From Alphaproteobacteria bacterium (GTDB lineage: Bacteria > Planctomycetota > Phycisphaerae > UBA1845): a stretch of DNA of 64,000 nt. The translations under genes and the position numbers were made by a program. The first letter of the stretch is position 1, and each line of letters begins with the position of its first letter. The stretch spans positions 372,001 through 436,000 of the forward strand of contig JANQQE010000021.1 of NCBI GenBank assembly GCA_028285105.1, in the 5' to 3' direction. Shown one piece after another: positions 25,053 through 35,319 of the stretch. The notes under the pieces are model-generated. The model ran no database searches. It was given only the letters and a program-made list of their open reading frames with translations, and was not told the DNA's origin.

Positions 25053-27335
25053 TTATTCGTCTGCGCAGTCACGCTCAGCCAGCAATTCCCGCACATGGTC
25101 GAGGCGCGCATCGATATCGGATTTCTGACGGGCGTTGAATCGCCGTACCTTTTCCCAATCGGGCCGCTCGGCGTCCATCTCAATGGCGCGATTCAAATGC
25201 TTCCTCGCTTCTTGCAAAGATTCGCACGTTGACAACTCGACGAGGTAATTGGCTAACTCGACATGGCTCATCGGCCGGGATGGGTAACGTTCAAGGGCTA
25301 TTCGCATTGACGAGACCGCTTGTGCAGCATCTTCAGAAATGCCAAGCCGATGTCGCATCATGTGGATCTGCGATCGCAAGCGATAGACCGTGTACTTGTT
25401 GTGGGCGCGGTTGGTGGCTTCGACGATCGCGTCGATCGCGATTGAAAACAGGTCGTTCAAGTCATTCTTGGATTGCGACGGAGTTGCGGTGGCTGTCCGC
25501 AGCAACCACCTGGCATGTTCGACCGGAATCTCTGCGTTGAGCGGATCGGCGGCCCGAGCTTCGAGGTAATTGGCGTTGACGTCGTCAAAGGACCTGTCAT
25601 TGGCTGCGAGACGGCGGGCTTTAATCAAGGCAGTTTCAGCCGGTTTCACCATCGAATATTCATGGGCACACCACGCAAGCGTGAACAGAATCATCGCGGG
25701 TATCGCCCATTCGCCCGCAGTGGGCTTGGCTGACTCCGTCGCTTCGGGCAGCCGGCGACAAGCGATTGAAGCTGCAAATAAAGCCGCAAACGTCGTTCTC
25801 GCCCCCGGTACGTAAAACGCGAAGTTGATCGTGTCCTGAAGCATGAATGCCAACAACCCGAACCCGATGGCCGGCATCCACCGCGACGTCGGAAGGTCAG
25901 CCGCCTCGCCGCGATAGGCCAACAGCATGCCAACCGCATGCAAAAAAAGCCATACGGGGAGGGCGATGATCAGGGAATATTCGACAAATGCCCGGTCCTG
26001 GCTTGGCAGCATCGGGTATCGCCACGTGAATACCGCCACCGTTATCACGACTACAAAAGTGCCATATAATGGCACTAGCATGTGTCGATGTTCGTGATTC
26101 GCGCCGCGGCGGCTTGCGATCTCATTGCTGCTTGTATTTGATGCATAGGCGTTAGCCCCTCCAAGCAAGAGTAGGAACAACGCGAACAGTCCCAGCATGC
26201 CGTATTCGGTTGCGATCTGGACGGCTGCATTGTGGGGATTTTTGACTTCTTCGGAGTTGCCGATCGTCTTGTATTCAAGGTACGCCTCGCCGAAATTTTC
26301 TGGCCCGACGCCGGTTAGCCAATGATCGCCGAACATCTCGCTCGACGCGCGCCAGTACTGCCAGCGAAAATCCAGCGATGCTCCCGGGAGACTATCGGTC
26401 GCTGCACCATATGAAACGACAAATGTGACTGCCATAATAATCAAGGCAATTGCGCTTCGATAAACACGTTGGCGGTTATGGTCCCACCAATCCTGTCGAA
26501 CGACAACTAATGCCAGCAGGAATAAGATGAGAGTGGCTGACGCCATTGCACCCAAGCTATTCGAAAAGAAAACCCCAAGCCCCGCGGCCAGCGCAAATGC
26601 TGCATACGCTACGACCAAGCCGACGCCGCCATCCGAAGAACGAATTCGATACGCATAGAGCAGGCAGCCGATCAGTGCGAAGAACGTCAGTAAGACATAC
26701 CCGCCATAAACATTGCTGTGCGAAAAGTAGCCGTTGGCTTCTCGCGAGCGCATGCGGTTTTCGTACATGACAACTTCCGGCGAATCCAGGGCGACGCCCT
26801 TGTTGGCCCAGATGCTTTCGCGATCGAGTTGGTATTGCTTCTCCGTTTCGGGCATGGAGTAAAACTTCTGGTCGAACGACTCGGCGACGTTGACCATTCC
26901 GGCAGCAACGATGGTCGAAATCGTAAGCCACCGCTGCCAGGGGTACTTGATGAGTTGCACGAGCGTCCATGCCAACGCGACGGCTGACAACAGATCGATC
27001 GCAGACAATCTCGCCGGCCGTTGTTCCGATGCATTCCAGCAGGCGACCGCCGCCGCAAAAAGAAGTGTCAGCGCTCCGAATTCGATCCCGCATTTTTGGA
27101 CTTGGGCGCTATTCGAAAAAAGCTTTCGACATGCGACGAGTAAGGCCGTCGTCAGAATCGTAATGTTGATCAAGAGCGTGTGCCAGGTAGCGGGGTCGTG
27201 CAGGCCGGGCGCGAATTCTCTGGCGCTGTTGGCGGTATGAAACGACTCAGTGACCAGCGGGCGCAGACCCACAATCGTGAGCAGCACCATCAAACAGATT
27301 CCGTCCAGCACACGCCATTTCATGGTCGCCAACAT
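25053..27335 (-). CDS. O-antigen ligase-like polytopic protein with TPR tail
   Basis: 760 aa. About twelve membrane segments occupy residues 10-540, with the Wzy/WaaL hallmark periplasmic loop LTGVGPENFGEAYLEYK followed by NPHNAAVQIATEYGMLGL near residues 340-385. The C-terminal 200 residues are soluble and helical, with TPR-like units (ANYLEARAADPLNAEIPVEH, YPSRPMSHVELANYLVELS, ARKHLNRAIEMDAERPDW). Family members ligate or polymerise surface glycans, and some glycosylate pilins. The start could also be the second Met, 12 bases downstream. The neighbouring large membrane protein at 28-30 kb suggests a small envelope-polysaccharide region. Confidence 0.82.
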   Translation of the reverse strand: MLATMKWRVLDGICLMVLLTIVGLRPLVTESFHTANSAREFAPGLHDPATWHTLLINITILTTALLVACRKLFSNSAQVQKCGIEFGALTLLFAAAVACWNASEQRPARLSAIDLLSAVALAWTLVQLIKYPWQRWLTISTIVAAGMVNVAESFDQKFYSMPETEKQYQLDRESIWANKGVALDSPEVVMYENRMRSREANGYFSHSNVYGGYVLLTFFALIGCLLYAYRIRSSDGGVGLVVAYAAFALAAGLGVFFSNSLGAMASATLILFLLALVVVRQDWWDHNRQRVYRSAIALIIMAVTFVVSYGAATDSLPGASLDFRWQYWRASSEMFGDHWLTGVGPENFGEAYLEYKTIGNSEEVKNPHNAAVQIATEYGMLGLFALFLLLLGGANAYASNTSSNEIASRRGANHEHRHMLVPLYGTFVVVITVAVFTWRYPMLPSQDRAFVEYSLIIALPVWLFLHAVGMLLAYRGEAADLPTSRWMPAIGFGLLAFMLQDTINFAFYVPGARTTFAALFAASIACRRLPEATESAKPTAGEWAIPAMILFTLAWCAHEYSMVKPAETALIKARRLAANDRSFDDVNANYLEARAADPLNAEIPVEHARWLLRTATATPSQSKNDLNDLFSIAIDAIVEATNRAHNKYTVYRLRSQIHMMRHRLGISEDAAQAVSSMRIALERYPSRPMSHVELANYLVELSTCESLQEARKHLNRAIEMDAERPDWEKVRRFNARQKSDIDARLDHVRELLAERDCADE

Positions 27336-27429
27336 ATCACCGACTGCTACGCCCGACGACTCAGAACTGTTCCGTTTGCTCCAAAATCGATGGTGGGGCG
27401 ATGATGCATAACTAAAGTGACCCTATTTG

Positions 27430-27529
27430 ATAGGCGATAGGTTCAGCGTCAGGTTGTGGGTCTACGTCCTGGCGGACGGACAACCTGATGCGAGGATTCG
27501 AGTCACGGCGAGCTCGAGTCCTCTTTTTT
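27430..27529 (+). ncRNA. candidate structured small RNA
   Basis: On the plus strand, a 12-bp stem (27446-27457 with 27480-27491, one G-U pair) encloses a second hairpin (CGTCC/GGACG, loop TGGC, 27465-27478). A separate intrinsic terminator follows at once (27494-27529). Neighbouring genes are both on the minus strand, so no plus-strand coding transcript needs this terminator. That makes an independent RNA of about 100 nt likely. The 5' end and promoter are not defined, and I match no known RNA family. Confidence 0.45.
27494..27529 (+). terminator. intrinsic terminator of candidate RNA
   Basis: GGATTCGAG pairs with CTCGAGTCC (9 bp, one G-U) around a 10-base loop, followed by TCTTTTTT. The orientation is plus strand only: on the minus strand no T-run follows the stem. 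Confidence 0.75.
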
Positions 27530-27587
27530 GAAGTGGATCAGCGATTATCGGACGGCAAACGAGCGTGCAGCGAGATGGGTTGTCGCG

Positions 27588-28208
27588 TCAAGTTGAACCC
27601 GCTTGAAGCCGTCCGTTCTCTTCGAGCAGTCTGAGGACTTGCTCAGCGGCATCCTTCGGCGATCCCTGGTCGTTTTGAATGGTCAATTCAGGCGATTCGG
27701 GCGATTCGTATGGAGAATCGATTCCCGTAAAATCCGAAATCTCGCCCGCCCGCGCTTTCTTGTAAAGACCCTTGGGGTCGCGCATCTCGCAAACTTCCAA
27801 TGGCGTGTCGATCCAAACTTCAAAAAACTCTCCATCAACCAACCGATCTCGGGCCTGTTGACGATCCTTGCGGAACGGACTGATGAATGCGGTGATGGTC
27901 ACGATTCCCGCATCGACAAATAGGGCGCCCACTTCGGTGATACGGCGGATGTTTTCGGTGCGATCCTGTTCGGAAAACCCGAGATTGCTGTTGAGTCCAT
28001 GACGCACGTTGTCGCCGTCGAGTACGTAAGCCGCTTTGCCACGCTCAATCAACAACCGCTCGAGTTCAAAGGCGATGGTACTTTTGCCCGAACCGCTCAA
28101 GCCTGTTAGCCAAACGAGGCAACCGCGCTGACCGAGCAACCGATGGCGATCATCTCGCGTTACGGCACCGGCATGTCGGGTGATGTTGGTTGCTTTTTGA
28201 TCAGTCAT
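27588..28208 (-). CDS. cysC: adenylyl-sulfate (APS) kinase
   Basis: 206 aa from the ATG at 28208, with AAAGG 5 bases upstream; an in-frame GTG lies two codons before. Walker A is [13 protein letters not shown], then [21 protein letters not shown], which binds [14 protein letters not shown] and the lid-region [22 protein letters not shown] (split here). It phosphorylates APS to PAPS, the activated sulfate donor. No cysND or sulfotransferase gene is adjacent. In this position among glycan-type membrane genes it could support sulfation of polysaccharides as well as assimilation; that is inference. Confidence 0.95.
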   Translation of the reverse strand: MTDQKATNITRHAGAVTRDDRHRLLGQRGCLVWLTGLSGSGKSTIAFELERLLIERGKAAYVLDGDNVRHGLNSNLGFSEQDRTENIRRITEVGALFVDAGIVTITAFISPFRKDRQQARDRLVDGEFFEVWIDTPLEVCEMRDPKGLYKKARAGEISDFTGIDSPYESPESPELTIQNDQGSPKDAAEQVLRLLEENGRLQAGST

Positions 28209-28271
28209 TTTCACCTTTGATTATAGGCCATTCTGAGAAAATCGCCTTCCCGGATGAACGGGCATCCATAC

Positions 28272-30374
28272 TCACCGGCCCAAGTCCTTCAATCGATAAA
28301 CAGCAGCATGTTTGTCCGAGTAGACTCTTTCAAAAAACGTCTCGTCGCCAAATTGCGGCATCGGTCCGTACATCGATTTCTCAAACGTTCCAACCAACAC
28401 ATGGGTCACATGGAGCTTAGCCAGTGAATCGTATGCGATTCTCGCATCAGCCGATTGAAAAGCCAATTCAGCCAACGCGACAGCACGGTAAAGCTCTTCG
28501 GTTTCTGGCGGCCAAAAAACCCGCACGTGCCAGTTTTCGGCATCAGACGCGCCGATCTGGCGACCGGTGATTTGCGCCAAGGTCACGCGGTCTGACGACG
28601 GAGCGGCTTGGACAATTGCATCGCGTGGCGACTGGTTGCGAAGGAATCGATACGCACCGGCATCGTCGCGATCTGCCGGAGTTTGAATGAGGCTCCGCGC
28701 CGCAGACAATGGGGCTTCAAAGAAACCGACCGGCAGCGCCAGACACCCGCCAAAAATCAACAAAGGCCAACGCGCATTCGCAATCGACGGTCGAATCCAG
28801 TCTGCCCGCAAGAGACCTCCGGCAAGTATCGCCGCGACGATCATCGTTGGCATGATCGATACGCGAAATCCGTAGTCGATCGGGTTGACGCTGCTGCGAA
28901 CGGTGAACATCGCAAGAAAACCCATACCACCGGCAATAATCAAAAGGCGCATTCCGGGCAGGCTCCATGCCCGCTGCCATTCGACCCGCGCGATCAGCAG
29001 CAGGGCGACGGCGGGTATCCCAAAATCGACGATGGCAAGCCACCATGCGTCAAGGTAGTTGGCCAAAGGCCCCGGCGGAAGAACTAGCCCAAGCACAGCC
29101 AACGGAAACCGCTCCCACGCGAATGTCAGTCCGCCCTCGAAGCGACTGTCCATCTCGTGGTATCCGAATGCTTTTGGCAACATCATCGCAGCCCCCGCGA
29201 CAGCGATGAACACAACCCCACCGGCGAATCGCCCCCGCCCAACATCGCAACACCACCAGGTATGCAGGCAAAAAACGGCCATCGATATGAAAACGGGTAT
29301 TGCGATGTAGACGCTACCGCCAAACACCGAAGCGCCCAGGCACGGACCAAGGATAAGCCACCACCGTCCCATCGGTGCGTGCGTTAACCAGTGCGCGGTC
29401 AGCATCAAAGTGCAGACGGCTGCCACGTGCTGGGGACACCAGTAATACTGCGTGGCGAGATTGTGAATTCGCCACGGTACCGGACACCACGAATCAAGAA
29501 TCACTGGCATGGAACCACCACCGATGACATTGATTAGAACCGGAATGATATCCCAACCGCCCAGAACGCTGACGCAGGCGGCAGATAGCAATGCGCCTCT
29601 GGTGACCTTGGTCAGGTTCAGCGAAATCCAGAAAGTCAGCCGGATAACAACGACAGCCAGTACCGCACTGACCAGACCCAGCGCGAAGGCGATCGAAATC
29701 TGTAGACCAGCCATCGATCGAATCGCTGCCGCAAGCATGTAATGGTATTCGTAATAGTAATAGGGGGTGTCGGGGTTGAGGTTGTTGAATACGTTTCTGA
29801 GCGGGAGTGTATGTTCGTTGAGCGACAAGACGATGGCATGATGCTTGACGTAATCGTGGGCACCGTTGGCAGCGACTCGGTCGAATGCGGTGGGAATCCA
29901 AAATGCGCCAAGCACGCAAAGGCCCGCCCACGCGCAGATCGCAGCCAATACCCAACGGGACGTCTTGTCGATCGATCCGCAGGAAACCTCCTCGCCTGTC
30001 GTCCCCACCGAATCTTGACGCCTGACGAGGTATGCGATGAGTGCGAGCAACGCATTCAAAGCGCAAACGAATACGGTCACATGAAGGCTTGCGTTCGAGA
30101 ATCGCCAGAACCCATTGAGCGGGATCACCACCAGCGAAATGGATGCAGCAACGATCACTGCATGGCGGCCCGGAATGCGATCGAGCGGTTTGATCGCCCG
30201 CACGATAGACGCACCGGGAAGCCACAGTACAAGAACTGCTGCGGCTACGGTGGATGTTGGTGCCCAACCGATGAGGCAGATCGCTCCCAGAACAATGCTG
30301 GCAACGCCGTTTCGGACCAGTTCGCGGGAGATATTCACGGCGGCCATCATAGGCGGCAGCGAAATAAGCAACAA
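28272..30374 (-). CDS. large polytopic membrane protein, GT39/PMT-like architecture
   Basis: 700 aa; ATGs 8 and 9 codons in are alternative starts. About 12-14 hydrophobic segments fill residues 20-560. A first periplasmic-type loop contains DYVKHHAIVLSL and a Tyr-rich NPDTPYYYYEYHYM stretch. A soluble C-terminal domain (600-700) includes YRFLRNQSPRDAIVQAAP and LHVTHVLVGTFEKSMYG. This layout, with a terminal domain that often closes GT-C membrane glycosyltransferases and mannosyltransferase-like proteins, suggests a glycan-assembly enzyme, but the catalytic DD/DE pair of GT39 is not obvious. The gene ends 63 bp before cysC on the same strand. Confidence 0.7.
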   Translation of the reverse strand: MLLISLPPMMAAVNISRELVRNGVASIVLGAICLIGWAPTSTVAAAVLVLWLPGASIVRAIKPLDRIPGRHAVIVAASISLVVIPLNGFWRFSNASLHVTVFVCALNALLALIAYLVRRQDSVGTTGEEVSCGSIDKTSRWVLAAICAWAGLCVLGAFWIPTAFDRVAANGAHDYVKHHAIVLSLNEHTLPLRNVFNNLNPDTPYYYYEYHYMLAAAIRSMAGLQISIAFALGLVSAVLAVVVIRLTFWISLNLTKVTRGALLSAACVSVLGGWDIIPVLINVIGGGSMPVILDSWCPVPWRIHNLATQYYWCPQHVAAVCTLMLTAHWLTHAPMGRWWLILGPCLGASVFGGSVYIAIPVFISMAVFCLHTWWCCDVGRGRFAGGVVFIAVAGAAMMLPKAFGYHEMDSRFEGGLTFAWERFPLAVLGLVLPPGPLANYLDAWWLAIVDFGIPAVALLLIARVEWQRAWSLPGMRLLIIAGGMGFLAMFTVRSSVNPIDYGFRVSIMPTMIVAAILAGGLLRADWIRPSIANARWPLLIFGGCLALPVGFFEAPLSAARSLIQTPADRDDAGAYRFLRNQSPRDAIVQAAPSSDRVTLAQITGRQIGASDAENWHVRVFWPPETEELYRAVALAELAFQSADARIAYDSLAKLHVTHVLVGTFEKSMYGPMPQFGDETFFERVYSDKHAAVYRLKDLGR

Positions 30375-30482
30375 CGTTTATGTTGGGCTTGAGGTGTTCC
30401 TGCGAAGGGGTCGAGAATATGATTGGGACGAGTCGCAATTGGGTACTCAATTGAGTCACTGTTTTTGATCAATGGATGAGTC

Positions 30483-31094
30483 ATGCATTCGCAATTCTTG
30501 CCGAGCTTGGAGACTGATCGAACCCGTTTAAGGGTGGGGATGTTTGTCCCGATCCTGATGCTCTTGGCGCCAAACGTTGTGACAGGTGGCGAGGCGGATG
30601 TCTCCGTCGAAGGCGAACGCTCAGAGGCAAACCGCTTCGATTACATCTGGACGGTTACCAATCGCTCCGACAAACGAATCACGTCATTGGTGGTCGATCA
30701 CTATTACGGCAAAACGGTAACACCGCCGAAGGGTTGGGTTCGTTCGAACATGACTGGCAATTGGGGCGAGGGTCAACCGCTCGAACCGGGGATCATCGAG
30801 TTCAGCGTCGAGGAGCCGCTCAAAGCCATCGGTCGCGGTCAAACCCGGGAATTCAAGGTCAATATTGATCGGCTTTGGCGCGGAGCGTGCAAACGGCAGA
30901 CCGTTACGGTTGGCTTCGATGACGGTACGACACTTGAAATTCCAGGCGTCGTCTGCCCTTCCGATGAAGACTGGTTCAAGAAGAACGTTTCCCTCGTGGG
31001 GCTGGGGGTCATGTTTGCCGTTTTCGTCTTATGGCGGATTGTATTTGGGGGAAAGAAAAAGACCGATGGCTCGCCAGCGGGTACGTTAGACTAA
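30483..31094 (+). CDS. hypothetical exported protein with C-terminal membrane anchor
   Basis: 203 aa. A signal sequence (MFVPILMLLAPNVVTGG, starting at Met20; an alternative translation start) precedes an extracytoplasmic domain of beta character (DYIWTVTNRSDKRITSLVVDH, split here, then GIIEFSVEEPLKAIGRGQ, and CKRQTVTVGFDDGTTLEIPG with a likely partner Cys later). One C-terminal membrane helix (VSLVGLGVMFAVFVLWRIVF) and a basic tail follow. It looks like a type I membrane protein with an immunoglobulin-like fold. The 3' end overlaps pgpA tail to tail by 9 bp. No family is recognised. Confidence 0.6.
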   Translation: MHSQFLPSLETDRTRLRVGMFVPILMLLAPNVVTGGEADVSVEGERSEANRFDYIWTVTNRSDKRITSLVVDHYYGKTVTPPKGWVRSNMTGNWGEGQPLEPGIIEFSVEEPLKAIGRGQTREFKVNIDRLWRGACKRQTVTVGFDDGTTLEIPGVVCPSDEDWFKKNVSLVGLGVMFAVFVLWRIVFGGKKKTDGSPAGTLD

Positions 31095-31616
31095 CCACGA
31101 TTGTCCAATCCAAAGAAGCAGAGCGGTGTAGAGTCCCGCCACGATGTCGTCGAGCACGACCCCGACACCGTTGTGCATCTTCTTGTCGATGATGTTTGCC
31201 GGCGGAATCTTGACGATGTCGATGAAGCGTTCCAAAAAGAATCCCGCAACCATTGCCTTCCATGTCAGCGGTGCGTAAGCCATCGCCACGAAGAAGCCAG
31301 CCAACTCATCCCAAACCAACTTGCGACTGTCCGATTCGCCGAGGATGCGATCTCCGACCTGATGCAGCGCCATCGACGCCATCGCGAACACCACGGTGAC
31401 CACCGCGTACCACGTCGAATCGAGGTAGGTCCGCATCAACCAACACAACGGGATGCCAGCCACCGCCACCGCCACTGTTCCCGAAGCCGGTGCGTGCCCC
31501 AACGGCCCGATCGAACCGACCAATAGCAGCAACCGCCCGAAACCGGTCACGTGGCTCGGTTGGGTGGGCGGGTTGGTGGTTTCATCCGGGATGGCGGATG
31601 AATCTGATTCACTCAA
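31086..31616 (-). CDS. pgpA: phosphatidylglycerophosphatase A
   Basis: 176 aa. Membrane segments alternate with the diagnostic motifs: the early SIGPLGHAPASGTVA (the family's G-x-x-P-x-A-P-G-T region), VWDELAGFF with conserved acidic residues, FFLERFIDIVKIPP and GVGVVLDDIVAGLY. PgpA removes phosphate from phosphatidylglycerophosphate to form phosphatidylglycerol at the inner membrane. The divergent metH gene starts about 120 bp away, and the 3' end overlaps the preceding plus-strand gene. Confidence 0.93.
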   Translation of the reverse strand: MSESDSSAIPDETTNPPTQPSHVTGFGRLLLLVGSIGPLGHAPASGTVAVAVAGIPLCWLMRTYLDSTWYAVVTVVFAMASMALHQVGDRILGESDSRKLVWDELAGFFVAMAYAPLTWKAMVAGFFLERFIDIVKIPPANIIDKKMHNGVGVVLDDIVAGLYTALLLWIGQSWLV

Positions 31617-31737
31617 GTTTTTGTTCTCGCTCTACTTAAAACCGTTTTCGCGTGCTACAGTCTACGGAATTGCGTTCGACTCTGCCATGAAATAGGTCGA
31701 TATCAACGGTTTCCAAACTGTACCGGATTCAGCGCTT

Positions 31738-34700
31738 ATGTCGCAATTCTTAGATGCCATCCAGGAACGAATTCTCGTCTTCGACGGAGCCATGGGAACG
31801 ACGCTCCATTCGCTCGATCTCAAGTTGTCGGATTACAACAACCTCGAGAATTGTTGCGAGATCCTGAACCTCACCCGCCCCGACGCCATCGGATTGATTC
31901 ACGAGAAGTTTCTCGCTGTCGGCAGTGATGCGGTGATGACCAATACGTTTGGCGCAAGTCGTCATGTCTTAGACGACTTCGATCTCGGCGATCAAACTGT
32001 CGAAATCAACGAGCGTGCTGCCCGGGTTGCTCGGGAAGCTTGCGACAAATTTGCAACGCCCGATAAGCCGCGCTTCGTCGTCGGTTCGATGGGACCGGGC
32101 ACAAAGCTGGTCACGCTCGGTCAGATCACCTGGGACGAAATGCTCGCAAGCTACACCGAGCAAGCCAAAGGGTTGATCAAAGGCAAGGTCGATGCCCTTC
32201 TGGTTGAAACCTGCCAGGACATTTTGCAAACCAAGTGCGCGGTGGTCGCCTGCACCGATGCAATGGAGCAAGCCGGTGTCGAGATTCCGATCATTTGCAC
32301 GTTTACGGTTGAGACCACTGGCACCATGTTGGTCGGCACCGAAGCCCTTGCAGCCATCGTTGCGCTGGACGCCTATCCGCAAGTCAAAGTGATCGGGATG
32401 AACTGCGCGACGGGTCCGCAGGAAATGAGCGAGCATGTGCGCGTGCTTTCGGCAAATTCGACGCGCCCGATCCTTATTCAACCCAATGCAGGATTGCCCG
32501 AGTTGGTCGATAGCAAACCACATTTTCCCTTGACGCCAAATGAGATGGCCAAGTGGCTCGTCGAGTTCGTTGAAGACGATGGCGTGGGACTTGTCGGTGG
32601 TTGCTGTGGCACGACGCCCGAACACCTGCAAGCCGTCGCCGAGGCGATGAACGGACGGAAACCAAAGGCACGCGATGCCGCACTCGAACCCTCATGCTCC
32701 AGCCTTTATCAAGCCGTTAACTTCAGGCAGGACAATGCCTTACTGAGCGTTGGCGAACGGACGAATGCCAACGGATCGCGCAAGTTCAAGGAGTTGTTGG
32801 CCGCTGGCGACGTGGACGGGATGATTCAAGTTGCCCGCCAACAGGTCAAGCAAGGCAGTCACGTTCTCGACATCTGCACGGCGTATGTGGGCCGCGACGA
32901 AGTGGCTGACATGACGGGTCTTCTTAAACGAACTGTGGGCGAAGTGACGGCTCCGTTGATGATCGACAGCACCGAAGTTCCGGTCATCGAAGCCGCCCTC
33001 AAACTTGCTGGCGGCAAGTGCATCATCAACTCGATCAACCTCGAAGACGGCGAAGAAAAACTCGACGAGATTTGCCGATTGGCCAAGCGTCACGGCGCGG
33101 CACTGGTGGCGCTGACCATCGACGAACAAGGAATGGCCAAGACTGCCGACCGAAAGTTGACGATCGCCCAGCGTATTCACGATCTCGTGACAAAGCGCCA
33201 TGGTATTCGCGCCAGCGACCTGATCTTCGACGCGCTGACCTTCACGCTCGCGACCGGTAACGAAGACGACCGCAAGCTCGGGTTGGAAACCGTCGAGGGC
33301 ATTCGCCTAATCAAGGAAGCAATGCCCGACTGTCACGCGATCCTCGGTTTGAGTAACGTCAGCTTTGGATTGAAACCGCCAGCTCGCAAAGTGCTTAATA
33401 GTGTTTTCTTGCACCACGCCAAGGAAGTAGGTCTCGACTCGGCGATCGTCCACGCAACCGGGATTTTGCCGTATTACAAGATCGACGATCTTCAAAAGAA
33501 AACGGCTGAGGACCTGATTTTTGACCGCCGCAAGGATGGTTACGACCCACTGATGGAACTGATCGCCTTGTTTCCCGAAGACGGGGCTGCAACTAGCGAA
33601 AAGAAAGAAAAGCCAACCACGATTGAGGAACGGTTGAAGCTGCGGATCATCGATGGCGACCGCGTCGGACTCGAATCAGACCTGACCGAGGCGATGACGA
33701 CGTATACGCCGCTGGATATCATCAACGACATTCTGCTCGATGGGATGAAAACGGTCGGCGATTTGTTTGGGGCTGGGCAGATGCAGCTTCCGTTCGTGTT
33801 GCAGTCGGCTGAGACGATGAAAGCCGCCGTCGCAATCCTCGAACCGTTCATGGACAAACTCGACAGCGAGTCAAAAGGCACGGTTATTCTGGCGACAGTC
33901 CGCGGCGACGTTCACGACATTGGCAAGAACCTTGTCGATATCATCCTGTCGAACAATGGTTACACCGTCGTCAACCTCGGTATCAAGCAACCGATTTCCG
34001 CGATCATCACCGCTTGGGAAGAACACAAAGCCGACGCCATTGGCATGAGCGGGTTGCTTGTTAAATCGACCGTCGTGATGAAGGAAAACCTCGAGGTGCT
34101 TAACGAACGCGGGATGGACCCGGTGGTGATTCTTGGTGGGGCGGCGCTGACGCGCAAATATGTCGAAGTAGACTTGACCCCTATATACAAGGGTCCGCTG
34201 CACTATGCGAAGGATGCGTTTGAGGGCTTGAACCTGATGAACCGGATCATGTCTGGTGAATTGGTCGGTTCGAGTGCATCGCCTGCAAAGGCTGAAACGC
34301 CAACCCCCAAACCGGTACCGGTCATCGACACGCCAACACCGGCGCATTCGACAATCGCCCGCGACGTTCCGATTCCAACTCCGCCATTTTGGGGGGCGAA
34401 ATTGATCGAGCATATTCCACTACAGAATGTGCTTTCCTACATGAACGAGAAAATGCTCTTCGGCGTTCAGTGGCAGTATCAACGCGGCAAGATGTCCCGC
34501 GAAGAACACGATCAGTTTATCAAGACCGAAGTGCGGGCGATCTATCGCGACCTGGTGGCGAAGTGCGAGTCGGAAAACATTCTCAACCCCAAAGCCGTCT
34601 ATGGTTTCTGGCCATGCATGTCGGAAGGGGATTCGCTGCTGGTGTTCGATCCCGAAAAGAACGATCGCGAACTATGCCGATTCGAATTCCCGCGGCAACG

Positions 34701-35169
34701 AAAGAGTCCGTATTGGTGTCTGAGCGATTTCTTCAGACCGACTTCGAGTGGCGAGATGGATGTCGTCGCGTTTTCGGTCGTTACCGTTGGTCCCGAGGTC
34801 ACAGATGTGGCGCTGGAATGGTTCAACGATGACCGCTATCGCGACTATCTGCACCTGCACGGACTTGGCGTCGAGACCGCAGAGGCCTTGGCTGAATACA
34901 CCCACAAACAGGTCCGCACAAAGCTTGGTATCGCCGATAACGATGCCCGTGAAATTCCGCGCCTGCTGCAACAGAAGTACCAGGGCAGCCGTTACAGCTT
35001 CGGATACCCTGCCTGTCCGCGATTGGACGACCAACTCAAGTTGTGGCCGCTACTCAAACCTCAGCAGATCGGCGTGACCATCTCCAACGAGTTCCAACTC
35101 GAACCGGAACAGACCACAACAGCGCTGGTGTGTCACCATCCCGAGGCGAAGTATTTCAACGTCCGCTAA
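31738..35169 (+). CDS. metH: cobalamin-dependent methionine synthase
   Basis: 1143 aa, close to the usual 1,200. The homocysteine domain (1-310) has zinc ligands Cys223 (MNCATGP), Cys289 and Cys290 (GGCCGT). The methyltetrahydrofolate domain (about 325-600) contains GERTNANGSRKF. The cap and cobalamin domain (640-860) carries DVHDIGKN with the axial His726. A Pro/Thr-rich linker near 870-890 leads to the activation domain (from about 900), with the SRYSFGYPACP AdoMet-binding region. It methylates homocysteine from methyl-tetrahydrofolate via B12 and can be reactivated with AdoMet. The 120-bp leader shows no recognisable cobalamin or SAM riboswitch. Confidence 0.98.
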   Translation: MSQFLDAIQERILVFDGAMGTTLHSLDLKLSDYNNLENCCEILNLTRPDAIGLIHEKFLAVGSDAVMTNTFGASRHVLDDFDLGDQTVEINERAARVAREACDKFATPDKPRFVVGSMGPGTKLVTLGQITWDEMLASYTEQAKGLIKGKVDALLVETCQDILQTKCAVVACTDAMEQAGVEIPIICTFTVETTGTMLVGTEALAAIVALDAYPQVKVIGMNCATGPQEMSEHVRVLSANSTRPILIQPNAGLPELVDSKPHFPLTPNEMAKWLVEFVEDDGVGLVGGCCGTTPEHLQAVAEAMNGRKPKARDAALEPSCSSLYQAVNFRQDNALLSVGERTNANGSRKFKELLAAGDVDGMIQVARQQVKQGSHVLDICTAYVGRDEVADMTGLLKRTVGEVTAPLMIDSTEVPVIEAALKLAGGKCIINSINLEDGEEKLDEICRLAKRHGAALVALTIDEQGMAKTADRKLTIAQRIHDLVTKRHGIRASDLIFDALTFTLATGNEDDRKLGLETVEGIRLIKEAMPDCHAILGLSNVSFGLKPPARKVLNSVFLHHAKEVGLDSAIVHATGILPYYKIDDLQKKTAEDLIFDRRKDGYDPLMELIALFPEDGAATSEKKEKPTTIEERLKLRIIDGDRVGLESDLTEAMTTYTPLDIINDILLDGMKTVGDLFGAGQMQLPFVLQSAETMKAAVAILEPFMDKLDSESKGTVILATVRGDVHDIGKNLVDIILSNNGYTVVNLGIKQPISAIITAWEEHKADAIGMSGLLVKSTVVMKENLEVLNERGMDPVVILGGAALTRKYVEVDLTPIYKGPLHYAKDAFEGLNLMNRIMSGELVGSSASPAKAETPTPKPVPVIDTPTPAHSTIARDVPIPTPPFWGAKLIEHIPLQNVLSYMNEKMLFGVQWQYQRGKMSREEHDQFIKTEVRAIYRDLVAKCESENILNPKAVYGFWPCMSEGDSLLVFDPEKNDRELCRFEFPRQRKSPYWCLSDFFRPTSSGEMDVVAFSVVTVGPEVTDVALEWFNDDRYRDYLHLHGLGVETAEALAEYTHKQVRTKLGIADNDAREIPRLLQQKYQGSRYSFGYPACPRLDDQLKLWPLLKPQQIGVTISNEFQLEPEQTTTALVCHHPEAKYFNVR

Positions 35170-35319
35170 CGCGCGCAAGTTCCACAACACGTTACGGGAC
35201 ACAATTTGAAATTCGTTTTGCCCTAGATTCGTACGCCCACCGTTCCGACGACGTTACCAGTACTGAAACGTAAGCTTGAAAGTACCGTCAGCGGAAGTAC
35301 CGCGCCCAAAGATCGGGGG

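Noticed and set aside
27480..27525. tRNA-like T-arm (GATTCGAGTC) in the candidate sRNA
   Set aside because: The flanking bases do not form a 5-bp T-stem and no acceptor or anticodon arms are present.
31617..31737. Possible riboswitch in the metH leader
   Set aside because: Too short for a cobalamin riboswitch and no SAM-riboswitch-like core or expression platform could be drawn.
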